In this document: piece after piece, positions 7,826 through 16,350 of the stretch
Numbering within the stretch: position 1 is the stretch's first letter
Layout of the letters: each line of letters opens with the position of its first letter
Source: Acidobacteria bacterium ADurb.Bin340
GTDB lineage: Bacteria; Acidobacteriota; Holophagae; Holophagales; Holophagaceae
Reading direction: 5' to 3'
DNA: 32,446 nt
Assembly: GCA_002068835.1 (NCBI GenBank)
Contig: MWBB01000006.1
Span: 1-32,446 of the forward strand
Made by a program: the position numbers and the translations under genes
The notes under the pieces: model-generated
What the model was told of the DNA's origin: nothing
The model's input: the letters and a program-made list of their open reading frames with translations, nothing else
Database searches by the model: none

Positions 7826-9607
7826 ATGACCCGCATCGATCCCCATTCCTACTTCGACGACGCCCAGCCCCGTACCGGTCGCTGGCACCTGCGCCTGCGG
7901 GTGGATTTCGACCGCAAGGTGCTGGAGGGGGAGGCCACGCTGATCTTCCCGGAGCCTGTGGAGGGGCCGCTGGACCTGGACACCAAGGGCCTCGCCATCC
8001 ACCGGGCCCATGTGACCGCCAACATGACCAAGGTGCCCTTTGAACTGGGGCCCGAGGACCCGATCCTGGGCCGCCGCCTGCGCTTGAACCTGCCCGCCGG
8101 AACCCTGGGCGTGACCGTGGCCTACGAGACCAGCCCCGAAGCCATCGGGCTGCAGTGGCTGGCTCCCGAGCAGACCGAGGGCAAGCGCAAGCCCTTCCTC
8201 TTCAGCCAGTGCCAGGCCATCCACGCCCGGACGCTGATGCCCTGCCAGGACTGCGCCGTGGCCCGGGTGGCCTACGATGCGGAGATCACGGTGCCGGCGG
8301 GCCTTACGGCCGTGATGAGCGCCGGTCCCGATGGGGATCATCCGGCCGGTTCCGGATGGCACACCTTCCGCTTCAAGATGCCCCAGCCCATCCCCAGCTA
8401 CCTGCTGGCCCTGGCCGTGGGCGAGCTGGAAGGCCGCGATGTGAGCCCGCGCGTACGCGTGTGGGCCGAGCCCGCCACGGTGGAGAAGGCTGCCTGGGAG
8501 TTCGCGGAGACCGAGAGCTTCATCCAGAAGGCCGAGGGGCTCTTCGGGCCCTACGACTGGGACCGCTACGACATGCTGGTGCTGCCGCCCTCCTTCCCCT
8601 ACGGCGGAATGGAGAATCCCCGGATGACCTTCCTCACGCCCACGCTGCTGGCGGGGGACCGGAGCCTGGTGGATGTGGTGGCCCACGAGCTGGCCCACAG
8701 CTGGACCGGCAATCTGGTCACCAATGCCACTGCCGAGCACTTCTGGCTGAACGAAGGCTTCACGGTGTGGGCCGAGCGGCGCATCCTGCGGGCCCTCAAG
8801 GGCGAGGAGGCCGCGGCCCTGAGCTGGGCCCTGGGGCAGAAGTCCCTGGACGAGAGCCTGGACCGCTTCAAGGACCAGCCGGAACTCACCAAGCTGCGCA
8901 CCCACCTGGAGGGCGTGGATCCGGACGATGCCTTCAGCAGCATCCCCTACGAGAAGGGCGCGCGGCTGGTGGTGAGCCTGGAGCGGGCCGTGGGCGAAGC
9001 GGCCTTCGACGGCTTCATCCAGGCATACATGAAGCACTTCCGCTTCCAGTCCATCACCACGGAGCAGTTCTGTGCCTTCGCGGAGGCGCAGTTCCCGGGC
9101 GTCCTGGCCAAGGTCAAGGCCGATGCCTGGCTCCACGAACCTGGCATTCCCGCCGATGCGCCCCGCTTCGCCAGCCCGAAGCTGGAGGCCCTCACGGCCC
9201 TGGGGGCGGGCTGGGACGCCGCGAAGCGGGCTTCCGCCGAGGAGCTGAAGGCCCTCACGCCCACCGAGCTGCTGATCCTCCTCCAGAACCTGCCCCGGCC
9301 CCTGCCGGAGCCGGAATGCGCGTGGCTGGAGGCCCAGCTGGGCCTCACGGCCCGGGGCAACTTCGAGATCCTGGTGGAGTGGCTCTGCATCGCCGCCGCC
9401 AGCGGCTTCGCCCCGACCTTCCCCCGCATCCGCGAGGTGCTGGCTACCGTGGGCCGCATGAAGTACGTCCGGCCCCTCTACAAGGCCCTGGGCCAGACCG
9501 AAGCCGGCCGCACCCTGGCCCGGGAGGTCTTCGCCGAAGCCTCGCCCCGCTACCACGCCCTGACCCGCCGCGTGGCGGAAGGGGTCCTTGCCGCTTATTC
9601 CGCCTAG
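7826..9607 (+). CDS. M1 aminopeptidase, leukotriene A4 hydrolase-like
   Basis: A 593-residue zinc aminopeptidase that removes N-terminal residues from peptides. There is no signal peptide, so it acts in the cytoplasm. The whole protein follows leukotriene A4 hydrolase: N-terminal beta domain with QCQAIHARTLMPCQD, the exopeptidase motif GGMEN (260-264), the zinc site HELAH (287-291) with the third ligand Glu310 in WLNEG, and the catalytic Tyr375 in SSIPYEKG. An alpha-helical C-terminal domain of about 150 residues, starting after the linker WLHEPGIPAD, completes the family architecture. The bacterial relatives are aminopeptidases; epoxide hydrolase activity cannot be judged here. The ATG has a GGGAGG site. 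Ten bases separate its stop from the OPT transporter, indicating one operon. A weak promoter-like TTCGTC/AATAAT pair lies at 7730-7759. Confidence 0.95.
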   Translation: MTRIDPHSYFDDAQPRTGRWHLRLRVDFDRKVLEGEATLIFPEPVEGPLDLDTKGLAIHRAHVTANMTKVPFELGPEDPILGRRLRLNLPAGTLGVTVAYETSPEAIGLQWLAPEQTEGKRKPFLFSQCQAIHARTLMPCQDCAVARVAYDAEITVPAGLTAVMSAGPDGDHPAGSGWHTFRFKMPQPIPSYLLALAVGELEGRDVSPRVRVWAEPATVEKAAWEFAETESFIQKAEGLFGPYDWDRYDMLVLPPSFPYGGMENPRMTFLTPTLLAGDRSLVDVVAHELAHSWTGNLVTNATAEHFWLNEGFTVWAERRILRALKGEEAAALSWALGQKSLDESLDRFKDQPELTKLRTHLEGVDPDDAFSSIPYEKGARLVVSLERAVGEAAFDGFIQAYMKHFRFQSITTEQFCAFAEAQFPGVLAKVKADAWLHEPGIPADAPRFASPKLEALTALGAGWDAAKRASAEELKALTPTELLILLQNLPRPLPEPECAWLEAQLGLTARGNFEILVEWLCIAAASGFAPTFPRIREVLATVGRMKYVRPLYKALGQTEAGRTLAREVFAEASPRYHALTRRVAEGVLAAYSA

Positions 9608-9617
9608 GAGCCGCTCC

Positions 9618-11654
9618 ATGAGCCACGACGTCCCGGCCGAGATCAAGGGCCTGCCCGAGAACGCCCGCACGCCGCTGAAGCCCGGCGAGACCTACATCCC
9701 CCTGGTGCCCATGGACGGCGTGCCCGAGGTGACGCCCCGCAGCGTGATCCTGGGCCTCGTCTTCTGCGCCATCTTCTCCATGGCCGCCGCCTACCTGGCC
9801 CTGAAGCTGGGGCAGGGCATCGAGGCGGCCATTCCCATCGCCATTCTGGCCGTGGGGCTCTCCCGCTTCTTCCCCCGCAAGAACACGATCCTGGAGAACG
9901 TGATCATCCAGAGCATCGGCGCCAACTCCAGCCACGTGGTGAGCGGCGCCGCCTTCACCATTCCGGCCCTGTACATCCTGGCCAACACGCCGAACAGCGG
10001 CGTGCCCACGCCCACCCTCTGGCAGGTGGTGCTGGTGAGCTTCCTGGGCGGCTGCATCGGCATCCTGTTCCTGGTGCCCCTGCGCCGCCACTTCATGGTG
10101 GAAAACCACGGCATCTTCCCCTGGCCCGAGGCCACGGCTACGGCCGAAATCCTGGTGACGGGCGAGAAGGCCGGGAACCAGGCGAAGGAACTGGCCGTGG
10201 CGGCGGGCATCGGCGCGGCCTACGACGGCCTGGTGAGCGTGGTGCGGGCCATGGGCGAGCACCTGCGCCTGGAGCATGTCTACGTGGGCAAGGCCCTGCG
10301 GGAGAAGTTCCTGAGCTTCAACTTCCTGAACAGCGCCGCCACCATGGGCATCGGCTACATCATCGGCCTGCGCTACTCCGCCGTGATCGCCGCCGGTTCC
10401 ATCTTCAGCATGTTCGTGCTGGTGCCCCTCTTCCACGCCATCGGCCAGCACGTGCCTGCGGTGGTGGCGCCGGGCGGCATCCTCATCAAGGACATGACCC
10501 CCGAGCAGGTCTTCTTCGCCTACGTGCGCATCATCGGCGTGGGCGCCATCGCGGGGGCCGGCGTGATGGGCGTGCTGGCCTCGCTGCCCAACATGCTCCG
10601 CAGCATCCGCAGCAACCTGAAGGCGCTCAAGAACCGCGACGTGGCTGCGGAAGCCAAGGCCACGGCCCGCACGGACCGCAGCCTCTCCGGCACCCTCACG
10701 GCCGCCGGGCTGGTGACGGCCACGGCGGGCACCCTGCTCTTCCTGAGCTTCGGCCTGGGCATCAAGGAGGCCCTCGTGCCCGCCCTGGTGGGCACGGCCC
10801 TGGTGATGGTGATCGCCTTCTTCTTCGCCCCCGTGGCGGCCCGGGCCATCGCCACCATCGGCACCAACCCCATCAGCGGCATGACGATGCTCACCCTGGT
10901 CATCACGGGCTTCGTGCTGCTGAAGCTGAACTTCTCGGGCGGCTACGGGATGTTCCTCACCATGATGGTGGGCGGCATCGTGTGCACGGCCCTGGCGGCC
11001 AGCGGCGCCTTCGCCACGGACCTGAAGATCGGCCACTGGATCGGCGCCACCCCGGCTCGCCAGATCGCCTGGAAGTTCGTGGGCACCCTGGTGGCGGCGA
11101 TCTTCACGGGCATCGCCATGTGGCTGATGGCCAAGCAGGTGAATGTGGACGGCTCCATGGCCCTGGGCACCAGCATCCCGGCGCCCCAGGCCAGCGCCAT
11201 GAAGGCGATCCTGGAAGGCATCTTCGGCAGCGAAGCCATGCCCCTGCGCTGGTACTGCTTCGGCCTGGGCGTGGTGCTCTCCCTGGTGCTGCGGATGGTG
11301 GAGCTGCCCGCCCTGGGCTTCGCCCTGGGCATGTACCTGCCCATCGAACTGAACATGCCCCTCTTCCTGGGCGGCCTCCTCTCCCACTGGGTGAACCGGC
11401 CCAAGCCCGGCACCTCCGAGGCGGATGCCAAGGCCCGGGAAAGCCGCGGCGTGCTCATCGCCAGCGGCCTCATGGCCGGGGGCGCGATCATGGGCGTGGT
11501 GGCGAGCTTCATCAAACTGAAGTGGACCGAAGGCTTCCCGATCCTCACCCAGGAACAGGCCCAGGGCGCTCCGGGCGAGTGGATCGGCCTGCTGGCCCTG
11601 ATCGCCCTCTGCACCTACGTGGTGGTCTACAGCCGCCGGGCCAAGGCCGCGTAG
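9618..11654 (+). CDS. OPT-family oligopeptide transporter
   Basis: A 678-residue inner-membrane protein of the OPT superfamily, which imports oligopeptides (some members move metal chelates) using the proton gradient. The sequence shows many hydrophobic segments, roughly fourteen to sixteen, starting at SVILGLVFCAIFSMAAAYLALKLGQG. Conserved blocks include SIGANSSHVVSGAAFTIPALYIL, the HGIFPWPEATATAEIL region, NPISGMTML, and ATDLKIGHWIGATPARQ, all typical of the bacterial TIGR00733-type group. The ATG at 9618 is set by TAGGAG at 9605-9610; an in-frame upstream extension has no site. It follows the M1 aminopeptidase by ten bases, so the pair likely imports peptides and trims them. A perfect palindrome ends the unit. 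Confidence 0.95.
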   Translation: MSHDVPAEIKGLPENARTPLKPGETYIPLVPMDGVPEVTPRSVILGLVFCAIFSMAAAYLALKLGQGIEAAIPIAILAVGLSRFFPRKNTILENVIIQSIGANSSHVVSGAAFTIPALYILANTPNSGVPTPTLWQVVLVSFLGGCIGILFLVPLRRHFMVENHGIFPWPEATATAEILVTGEKAGNQAKELAVAAGIGAAYDGLVSVVRAMGEHLRLEHVYVGKALREKFLSFNFLNSAATMGIGYIIGLRYSAVIAAGSIFSMFVLVPLFHAIGQHVPAVVAPGGILIKDMTPEQVFFAYVRIIGVGAIAGAGVMGVLASLPNMLRSIRSNLKALKNRDVAAEAKATARTDRSLSGTLTAAGLVTATAGTLLFLSFGLGIKEALVPALVGTALVMVIAFFFAPVAARAIATIGTNPISGMTMLTLVITGFVLLKLNFSGGYGMFLTMMVGGIVCTALAASGAFATDLKIGHWIGATPARQIAWKFVGTLVAAIFTGIAMWLMAKQVNVDGSMALGTSIPAPQASAMKAILEGIFGSEAMPLRWYCFGLGVVLSLVLRMVELPALGFALGMYLPIELNMPLFLGGLLSHWVNRPKPGTSEADAKARESRGVLIASGLMAGGAIMGVVASFIKLKWTEGFPILTQEQAQGAPGEWIGLLALIALCTYVVVYSRRAKAA

Positions 11655-11667
11655 CGAACCACCGGCG

Positions 11668-11711
11668 CGAACAGGAAGAGGGCCCGCGATCGCGGGCCCT
11701 CTTCCTGTTCG
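11668..11711. terminator. 44-bp perfect palindrome, bidirectional terminator
   Basis: Every base from 11668 to 11689 pairs with its partner in 11690-11711, a perfect 22-bp inverted repeat without spacer. It separates the convergent OPT transporter (stop at 11654) and inositol monophosphatase (stop at 11722), so it can stop transcripts from both sides. No T run flanks it. Confidence 0.8.
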
Positions 11712-11721
11712 ATGGCAGGCC

Positions 11722-12498
11722 TCAGGCGTTGAACGCGTCCACCAGCTCCTGGTGCACCCACAGGTTGCCGGCCACCACATCGCCGGTCTTGAACCAGGTG
11801 TCGCCGCCTTCCCAGTCGGTGATGAAACCGCCGGCTTCCTGCACCAGCAGGGCGCCTGCGGCGAAATCCCAGGGCTTCAGGCCCATTTCGAAGAATCCGT
11901 CGAAGATGCCGCAGGCCACGTGGGCCAGGTCCAGGGCGGCGCTTCCGGCCCGGCGGATGGCCTTGGCCCGGTAGAAGGCGGTGCTCAGGGCCTTGTTGTA
12001 GGCGTGGAAGCGTTCCCCCAGTTGCCAGGCGAAGCCCGTGGCCAGGAAGGCGCCATCCAGCCCGCCATGCTGGGCGATGGTCATGGGATGCCCGTTCCAG
12101 GTGGCCCCTTCGCCCCGCACCGCCAGGAAGAGATCCTGCCGCAGGGGATCCCAGATGCAGCCCACGGCGGGGCCTTCGGCATCGTGCAGGGCCACGGAAA
12201 CGCACCAGTGGGGAAAGCCCTGGACGAAGTTGAGGGTGCCGTCGAGGGGATCCACGATCCATACGCGGTTGCCGTCGCCGCTGGCGCCTGTCTCCTCGCC
12301 CAGGAAGGCGTGCTGGGGGAAGCGGCGGGCCAGCTCCGCCTTGATGGCCGCTTCGGATTGCCGGTCCGCTTCGCTCACCAGGTCGTTCTTGGATTTCTCC
12401 GTGACGGTGGCGGGGTCCAGCTTCCGGAAGTAGCGGAGGAGCACATCCCCTCCAGCCCGGGCCGCGGCCTCCGCCGCCTCGCGTTGTGCTTCAAGCAT
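11722..12498 (-). CDS. Inositol monophosphatase family protein
   Basis: A 258-residue Mg2+-dependent phosphatase of the IMPase/SuhB/FBPase fold. Metal ligands are visible as Glu68-Glu69 in FLGEETG, the signature WIVDPLDGTLNF with Asp83 and Asp86, and the C-terminal KPWDFAAGALLVQEAGG with its aspartate. Members hydrolyse myo-inositol phosphates, 3'-phosphoadenosine phosphate or sugar phosphates; SuhB-like members also bind the transcription machinery. The substrate here cannot be read from sequence. The frame stays open 54 codons upstream but that part is antisense to the Nfu gene region; the ATG at 12498 has a GGAG site eight bases ahead and gives MLEAQREAAEAAARAGG, the usual first helix. It is divergent from the Nfu-type gene and convergent with the OPT gene. 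Confidence 0.92.
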   Translation of the reverse strand: MLEAQREAAEAAARAGGDVLLRYFRKLDPATVTEKSKNDLVSEADRQSEAAIKAELARRFPQHAFLGEETGASGDGNRVWIVDPLDGTLNFVQGFPHWCVSVALHDAEGPAVGCIWDPLRQDLFLAVRGEGATWNGHPMTIAQHGGLDGAFLATGFAWQLGERFHAYNKALSTAFYRAKAIRRAGSAALDLAHVACGIFDGFFEMGLKPWDFAAGALLVQEAGGFITDWEGGDTWFKTGDVVAGNLWVHQELVDAFNA

Positions 12499-12604
12499 GT
12501 CCAAGACTCCAGGGGGGATTGTCTCACACCTCCCGAGGCGGTCGCCGGAGCGCAGGGTGGATGAATCCGACGATTTTGGTAAACTTTGCTTCCCGAGGCC
12601 ACCG

Positions 12605-13147
12605 ATGCCCAAAGTCATCAACATCGAACCGACGCCCAATCCCGACGCCCTGAAGTTCATCCTTCAGCGCCCTCTGCTGCGTTCCGGGGTCCGCTCCTTC
12701 CGCGATTTCGCTTCGGCAGTGGGGGATCCCCTGGGCTCGGCCCTGTTTGCCCTGGGGCCGGTGACATCGGTCTTCTACATGGACCGCTTCGTGACCGTGA
12801 ACAAGGAGCCTGCGGCGGATTGGAGCGATCTCATCGATACAGTGTGCGAAACCATCGAGGCGCTGGAAGAGGCCGAGCCCCAGGAGGGGCAGGGCCCCTC
12901 CGGCGTCGAGGTTTCGCCGGACGAGAAGCTGCAGCGCATCCACGAGGTGCTGGATGCCAGGATTCGGCCGGGCCTTGCGGGGGATGGGGGCGGCGTGGAG
13001 GTGGTCTCCTTCGACGGCACCACCCTTGAGATCAGCTATCACGGGGCCTGCGGTTCCTGTCCCAGCGCCACCGGAGGCACCCTGCACTACATCGAAGGGC
13101 TGCTCCAGGAAGAAGTGGATCCCTCCATCCGCGTGATCAGCTACTGA
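12605..13147 (+). CDS. Nfu-type iron-sulfur cluster carrier
   Basis: A 180-residue protein with the two-domain Nfu layout. Residues 1-85 are the Nfu N-terminal domain (IEPTPNPDALKF near the start), and residues 100-180 the NifU-like C-terminal domain with GACGSCPSA, whose Cys149 and Cys152 bind a bridging [4Fe-4S] cluster between two subunits. It delivers clusters to apo-enzymes in the cytoplasm. RIRPGLAGDGGGVEVV-type wording (ARIRPGLAGDGGGVEVVSFD) is typical. The upstream in-frame extension is rejected because the ATG at 12605 has GAGG six bases ahead and gives the conserved MPKVINIEPTPNP start. It begins a co-directional run up to sppA. Candidate clients nearby include the [4Fe-4S] aldehyde oxidoreductase, though they are not linked in one operon. 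Confidence 0.93.
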   Translation: MPKVINIEPTPNPDALKFILQRPLLRSGVRSFRDFASAVGDPLGSALFALGPVTSVFYMDRFVTVNKEPAADWSDLIDTVCETIEALEEAEPQEGQGPSGVEVSPDEKLQRIHEVLDARIRPGLAGDGGGVEVVSFDGTTLEISYHGACGSCPSATGGTLHYIEGLLQEEVDPSIRVISY

Positions 13148-13218
13148 CTTCCGGCCACAATGCAGGGGCGGCTCCGGAAGGGCCCCGTTCCTCCGCGCCG
13201 CGCCGGAGGGTCTGAGCA

Positions 13219-14154
13219 ATGAAACGGTCCCGTCAGCGGAAACCGCAAGCCGTGGCCGAGGGGCATCTGGGTGCCCTGGGGCGGCTGGTGGATGGCGCCT
13301 TCCCGGATCCGACCCAGTTCTTCGACCACGGGCTGGCCCTGCTGGTCCAGCAGCTGGGCGTGGACCGGGCCGTGATGGCGCGGATCACGGACCTGGGGTG
13401 GGAGGCCTTCTGGTGGGCCACGGCCGAAGGCACCGGCGCCCTGGGGCTGCGGGGGTTCATCGGGGCGCCCCTGGTGATGTCCGATCGGTTCCTGGGCGTC
13501 CTTTCCGCCTCCAGTTCCCGTCCCAAGGCGTGGACCCGGGCGGAGGTGGCCATGGTGAAGGCCCTGGCCAACCTCTTCAGCAAGACGCTGGAGGTGGAAA
13601 ACCTCAAGCACGAGCTGCGGGTCACCCGGGATGCGCTGGATCTCACCTCCGCGGTGGTGGAGGACAGCGCCCTGGAGAGTTCCGCCACCCGCCTGCCCAC
13701 CCGGCCCTACCTGGACATCTGGCTGAAGGCGAACCTCTACCTGGCCCGCCGTCGAGGCGAGGCGATGGCCGTGGCCCAGTTCCAGCTGGAACTGAGCCCG
13801 GATCGGCGACGGAGGCTGAAGGAGGTGGCCGAGGCCCTGCGGGGCGAAGACCTGCTGGTGGATCTCGGGCACCAGGCGTTCCTGCTGCTGCTGCCCCGCA
13901 CGCCCCAGGAAGGCGCCCAGATCCTGCTGGACCGCATCCGTCAGCGTCTGGGAGCCGTGCCCATGGGGGCGACCCTTTGGAACCCCCTCCACCGGACGGA
14001 TCGGGACGATCTCGCCCTGAAGAAGGCCAGCCACCGAGTGGCCCTGGCTTTGGGGCGCAGCCAGGAATTATTCCGGAATGGAGCATCTCAGGTGGTGTGG
14101 GATGTCCTCCCCCTGAACCCCGAGGACCTCGCCGATACAACGAACCCGTGGTGA
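13219..14154 (+). CDS. GAF domain plus degenerate GGDEF domain protein
   Basis: A 311-residue soluble protein. Residues about 30-125 look like a short GAF sensor domain: its second half (LRGFIGAPLVMSDRFLGVLSA, then AWTRAEVAMVKALANLFS) is clear. A helix with coiled-coil character (124-150) leads into a GGDEF-like domain: LPTRPYLDIWL (159-169) stands where diguanylate cyclases have LPNRRYF, and LLLLPRTPQEGAQILLDRIRQRL (222-244) matches the usual stretch after the active site. The active-site loop itself reads GHQAF (217-221) in place of GGDEF, and the metal-binding DxDxFK segment is lost (FQLELSPD). It should therefore not make c-di-GMP; a ligand-binding or scaffold role is possible. GGAGGG at 13205-13210 sets the start. 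It lies between the Nfu and E1 genes, 37 bases before E1. Confidence 0.75.
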   Translation: MKRSRQRKPQAVAEGHLGALGRLVDGAFPDPTQFFDHGLALLVQQLGVDRAVMARITDLGWEAFWWATAEGTGALGLRGFIGAPLVMSDRFLGVLSASSSRPKAWTRAEVAMVKALANLFSKTLEVENLKHELRVTRDALDLTSAVVEDSALESSATRLPTRPYLDIWLKANLYLARRRGEAMAVAQFQLELSPDRRRRLKEVAEALRGEDLLVDLGHQAFLLLLPRTPQEGAQILLDRIRQRLGAVPMGATLWNPLHRTDRDDLALKKASHRVALALGRSQELFRNGASQVVWDVLPLNPEDLADTTNPW

Positions 14155-14191
14155 GCGCCCGGCGCTCCGCTCCACCCTGGAGGTGATGACT

Positions 14192-16252
14192 GTGGAAACC
14201 CCGACGATGGTGAAGGCCGCCCTGGCTGCGTTGGCCCCGGAGGTCCCCGCGGATCCCGGAACCCTGAAGCACCTCTACCAGATCATGCACCTGGGCCGGG
14301 TGCTGGATGACAAGGCTCCCAACTACCTCAAGCAGGCCGTCGGATGGTCCTACCACGCCCCCTGCGCGGGCCATGACGGCATCCAGCTGGCCCTGGGGCT
14401 CAGCTTCCGGGCCGGGAAGGACTACCTCTTTCCCTACTACCGCGATCTGCTCACCTGCCTAGCTGCGGGCCTCACGCCCTTGGAGATCATCCTCAACGGC
14501 ATCTCGAAGAAGGATGATCCCTCCAGCGGCGGCCGGCACATGTCGAACCACTTCGGGAAGCCGGAGATTGGCATCCAGAACGTCTCCAGCCTCACGGGGA
14601 ACCACACCCAGCACGCCACGGGCCTGGGCCGGGCCGTGAAGCACTACGGCTCCGACGCCGTGGTGTTCTCCAGCCAGGGCGAGTCCAGCCTCAGCGAGGG
14701 CTACTGCTACGAGGCCATCGTGGGCGCCGACAAGGAGAAACTGCCCGTGGTCTTCGTGATCCAGGACAACGGCTACGGCATCTCCGTGCCCAAGCGGGAT
14801 CAGGCCGCCAACGAGCACCTGTGCGACAACTTCGCCGGGCTGCCCAACCTGCGCATCGTGAAGTGCGATGGCCTGGATGTGATGGACAGCCTGCGGGCCA
14901 TGAACGAATCCATCGCCTACGCCGCCTCTGGCGCCGGTCCGGCCATGGTCTACGCCACCTGCGTGCGCATCGGATCGCACTCCAACTCCGACCGCCATGA
15001 CTGGTACCGGGACGAAGCGGAACTGGCGGAGGCCCGGGCCCAGGATCCCCTGCCGCGCTTCCGCGCCCACTGCCTGAAACACGGCGTTTCCGAGACGGAC
15101 CTCCAGGCCCTCGAAGCGGAGAACCTGGCCGCCTACAACGAAGCCTCCGACAAGGCCCTGCGGGCCGCGGATCCCGATCCCGCCAGCATCTTCGACTTCG
15201 TGGTGCCCGAAGGCTGGGTGAGTGATCGCTACCCCGAAGGACTCCACCACGAGGAGGGCACGCCCATCACGCTGCTCCAGGCCCTGAACCAGACCCTGAA
15301 GGAGGAGTTCCGCCACAACCCCGACACCTTCATCTGGGGCCAGGACATGGCCAACAAGGAGAAGGGCGGCATCTTCAACGTGTCGAAGGGCATGCAGCAG
15401 GAGTTCGGCAAGGCGCGGGTCTTCAATGCTCCCATCGCCGAGGACTTCATCGTGGGCACGGCCAACGGCTTCTCCCGCTTCGACGACAAGATCCGCGTGG
15501 TGGTGGAGGGCGCCGAGTTCGCCGACTACATCTGGCCCGCCGCGGAGCAGATCGTGGAGTGCAGCCACGACTACTGGCGCAGCAACGGCAAGTTCGCGCC
15601 CAACATCACGCTTCGCCTCGCCAGCGGCGGCTACATCGGCGGCGGCCTCTACCACAGCCAGAACGTGGAGGCCTGGCTCACCAGCCTGCCCGGCATCCGG
15701 GTGGTGGTGCCCGCCTTCGCGGATGACGCTGCGGGCCTGCTGCGCATGGCCATGCGCTCCCGGGGCATGACCCTCTACCTGGAGCCCAAGTTCCTGTACA
15801 ACTCCAACCTCGCCAAGGCCGTGGTGCCCGAAGGCTTCGCCGTGCCCTTCGGCAAGGCCCGCCTCCGCCGCGAAGGCAAGGACCTGACGATCCTGGCCTA
15901 CGGCACCCCGGTGCACTTCGCCCTGGAAGCCGCTGAAACCCTGGCCAAGGAAGGCGTGGAGGTGGAGGTCGTGGACCTGCGCAGCCTGCTGCCCCTGGAC
16001 ACCGAAACCATCTTCGCTTCCGTGAAGAAGACCCACCGGGTGCTGGTGGCCCACGAGGACAAGGTCTTCGGGGGCTTCGGCGGCGAGGTGGCGGCCCAGG
16101 TCTCGGAAGCCTGCTTCCCCTGGCTGGATGCGCCCGTGGGTCGGGTGGGCTCCACCTTCACCCCCGTCGGCTTCAACCGCATCCTGGAGCGGGCCGTGCT
16201 GCCCAGCACGCCCAAGGTGCTCGAGGCGGCCCGGAGGGTGCTGGCCTTCTGA
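14192..16252 (+). CDS. 2-oxoacid dehydrogenase E1, fused alpha and beta subunits
   Basis: A 686-residue thiamine-diphosphate enzyme that decarboxylates a 2-oxoacid (branched-chain 2-oxoacids or pyruvate) and passes the acyl group to a lipoylated E2. Residues 20-340 are E1-alpha: HDGIQLALGLSF, RHMSNHFG, and the thiamine diphosphate motif from Gly163 (GESSLSEG) to Asn193 (QDNGYGISVP). The usual GDG is GES here. Residues 355-686 are E1-beta: TLLQALNQTL, APIAEDFIVGTANG carrying the conserved glutamate, and the C-terminal transketolase domain (VDLRSLLPLDTETI). Alpha-beta fusion is common in Bacteroidota and some Acidobacteriota. I chose the GTG at 14192 because GGAGGT (14179-14184) lies seven bases before it; GTG 14183 and ATG 14186 are too close to that site. 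No E2 or E3 gene is nearby. Confidence 0.9.
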   Translation: METPTMVKAALAALAPEVPADPGTLKHLYQIMHLGRVLDDKAPNYLKQAVGWSYHAPCAGHDGIQLALGLSFRAGKDYLFPYYRDLLTCLAAGLTPLEIILNGISKKDDPSSGGRHMSNHFGKPEIGIQNVSSLTGNHTQHATGLGRAVKHYGSDAVVFSSQGESSLSEGYCYEAIVGADKEKLPVVFVIQDNGYGISVPKRDQAANEHLCDNFAGLPNLRIVKCDGLDVMDSLRAMNESIAYAASGAGPAMVYATCVRIGSHSNSDRHDWYRDEAELAEARAQDPLPRFRAHCLKHGVSETDLQALEAENLAAYNEASDKALRAADPDPASIFDFVVPEGWVSDRYPEGLHHEEGTPITLLQALNQTLKEEFRHNPDTFIWGQDMANKEKGGIFNVSKGMQQEFGKARVFNAPIAEDFIVGTANGFSRFDDKIRVVVEGAEFADYIWPAAEQIVECSHDYWRSNGKFAPNITLRLASGGYIGGGLYHSQNVEAWLTSLPGIRVVVPAFADDAAGLLRMAMRSRGMTLYLEPKFLYNSNLAKAVVPEGFAVPFGKARLRREGKDLTILAYGTPVHFALEAAETLAKEGVEVEVVDLRSLLPLDTETIFASVKKTHRVLVAHEDKVFGGFGGEVAAQVSEACFPWLDAPVGRVGSTFTPVGFNRILERAVLPSTPKVLEAARRVLAF

Positions 16253-16300
16253 ATGGGGCCTTTGGTCAACCACTTTCAGGACGTTCGGGCGAAATGACTC

Positions 16301-16329
16301 TTGCATGACATTTGGCAGATCGCCATGAT
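16301..16329 (+). promoter_or_regulatory. Candidate sigma-70-type promoter of the response regulator
   Basis: TTGCAT (16301-16306) and CATGAT (16324-16329) are spaced by exactly 17 bases in the 98-base gap after the E1 gene. Initiation would fall about 15 bases before the ATG of the response regulator. Identified by eye. Confidence 0.4.
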
Positions 16330-16350
16330 TGTTCCATTCACGGGACGATC

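Noticed and set aside
5426-9670. A very long open frame on the minus strand (over 1,400 codons)
   Set aside because: It is antisense to the C69 and M1 genes, is rich in Gly/Ala/His/Leu as expected of a high-GC shadow frame, and has no domain. Only its last part touches the real hydrolase in another frame.
16311-16329. Sigma-54-type promoter (TTTGGCAGATCGCCATGA)
   Set aside because: The downstream GC element is not at the right distance, so a sigma-70-type pair is the better reading.
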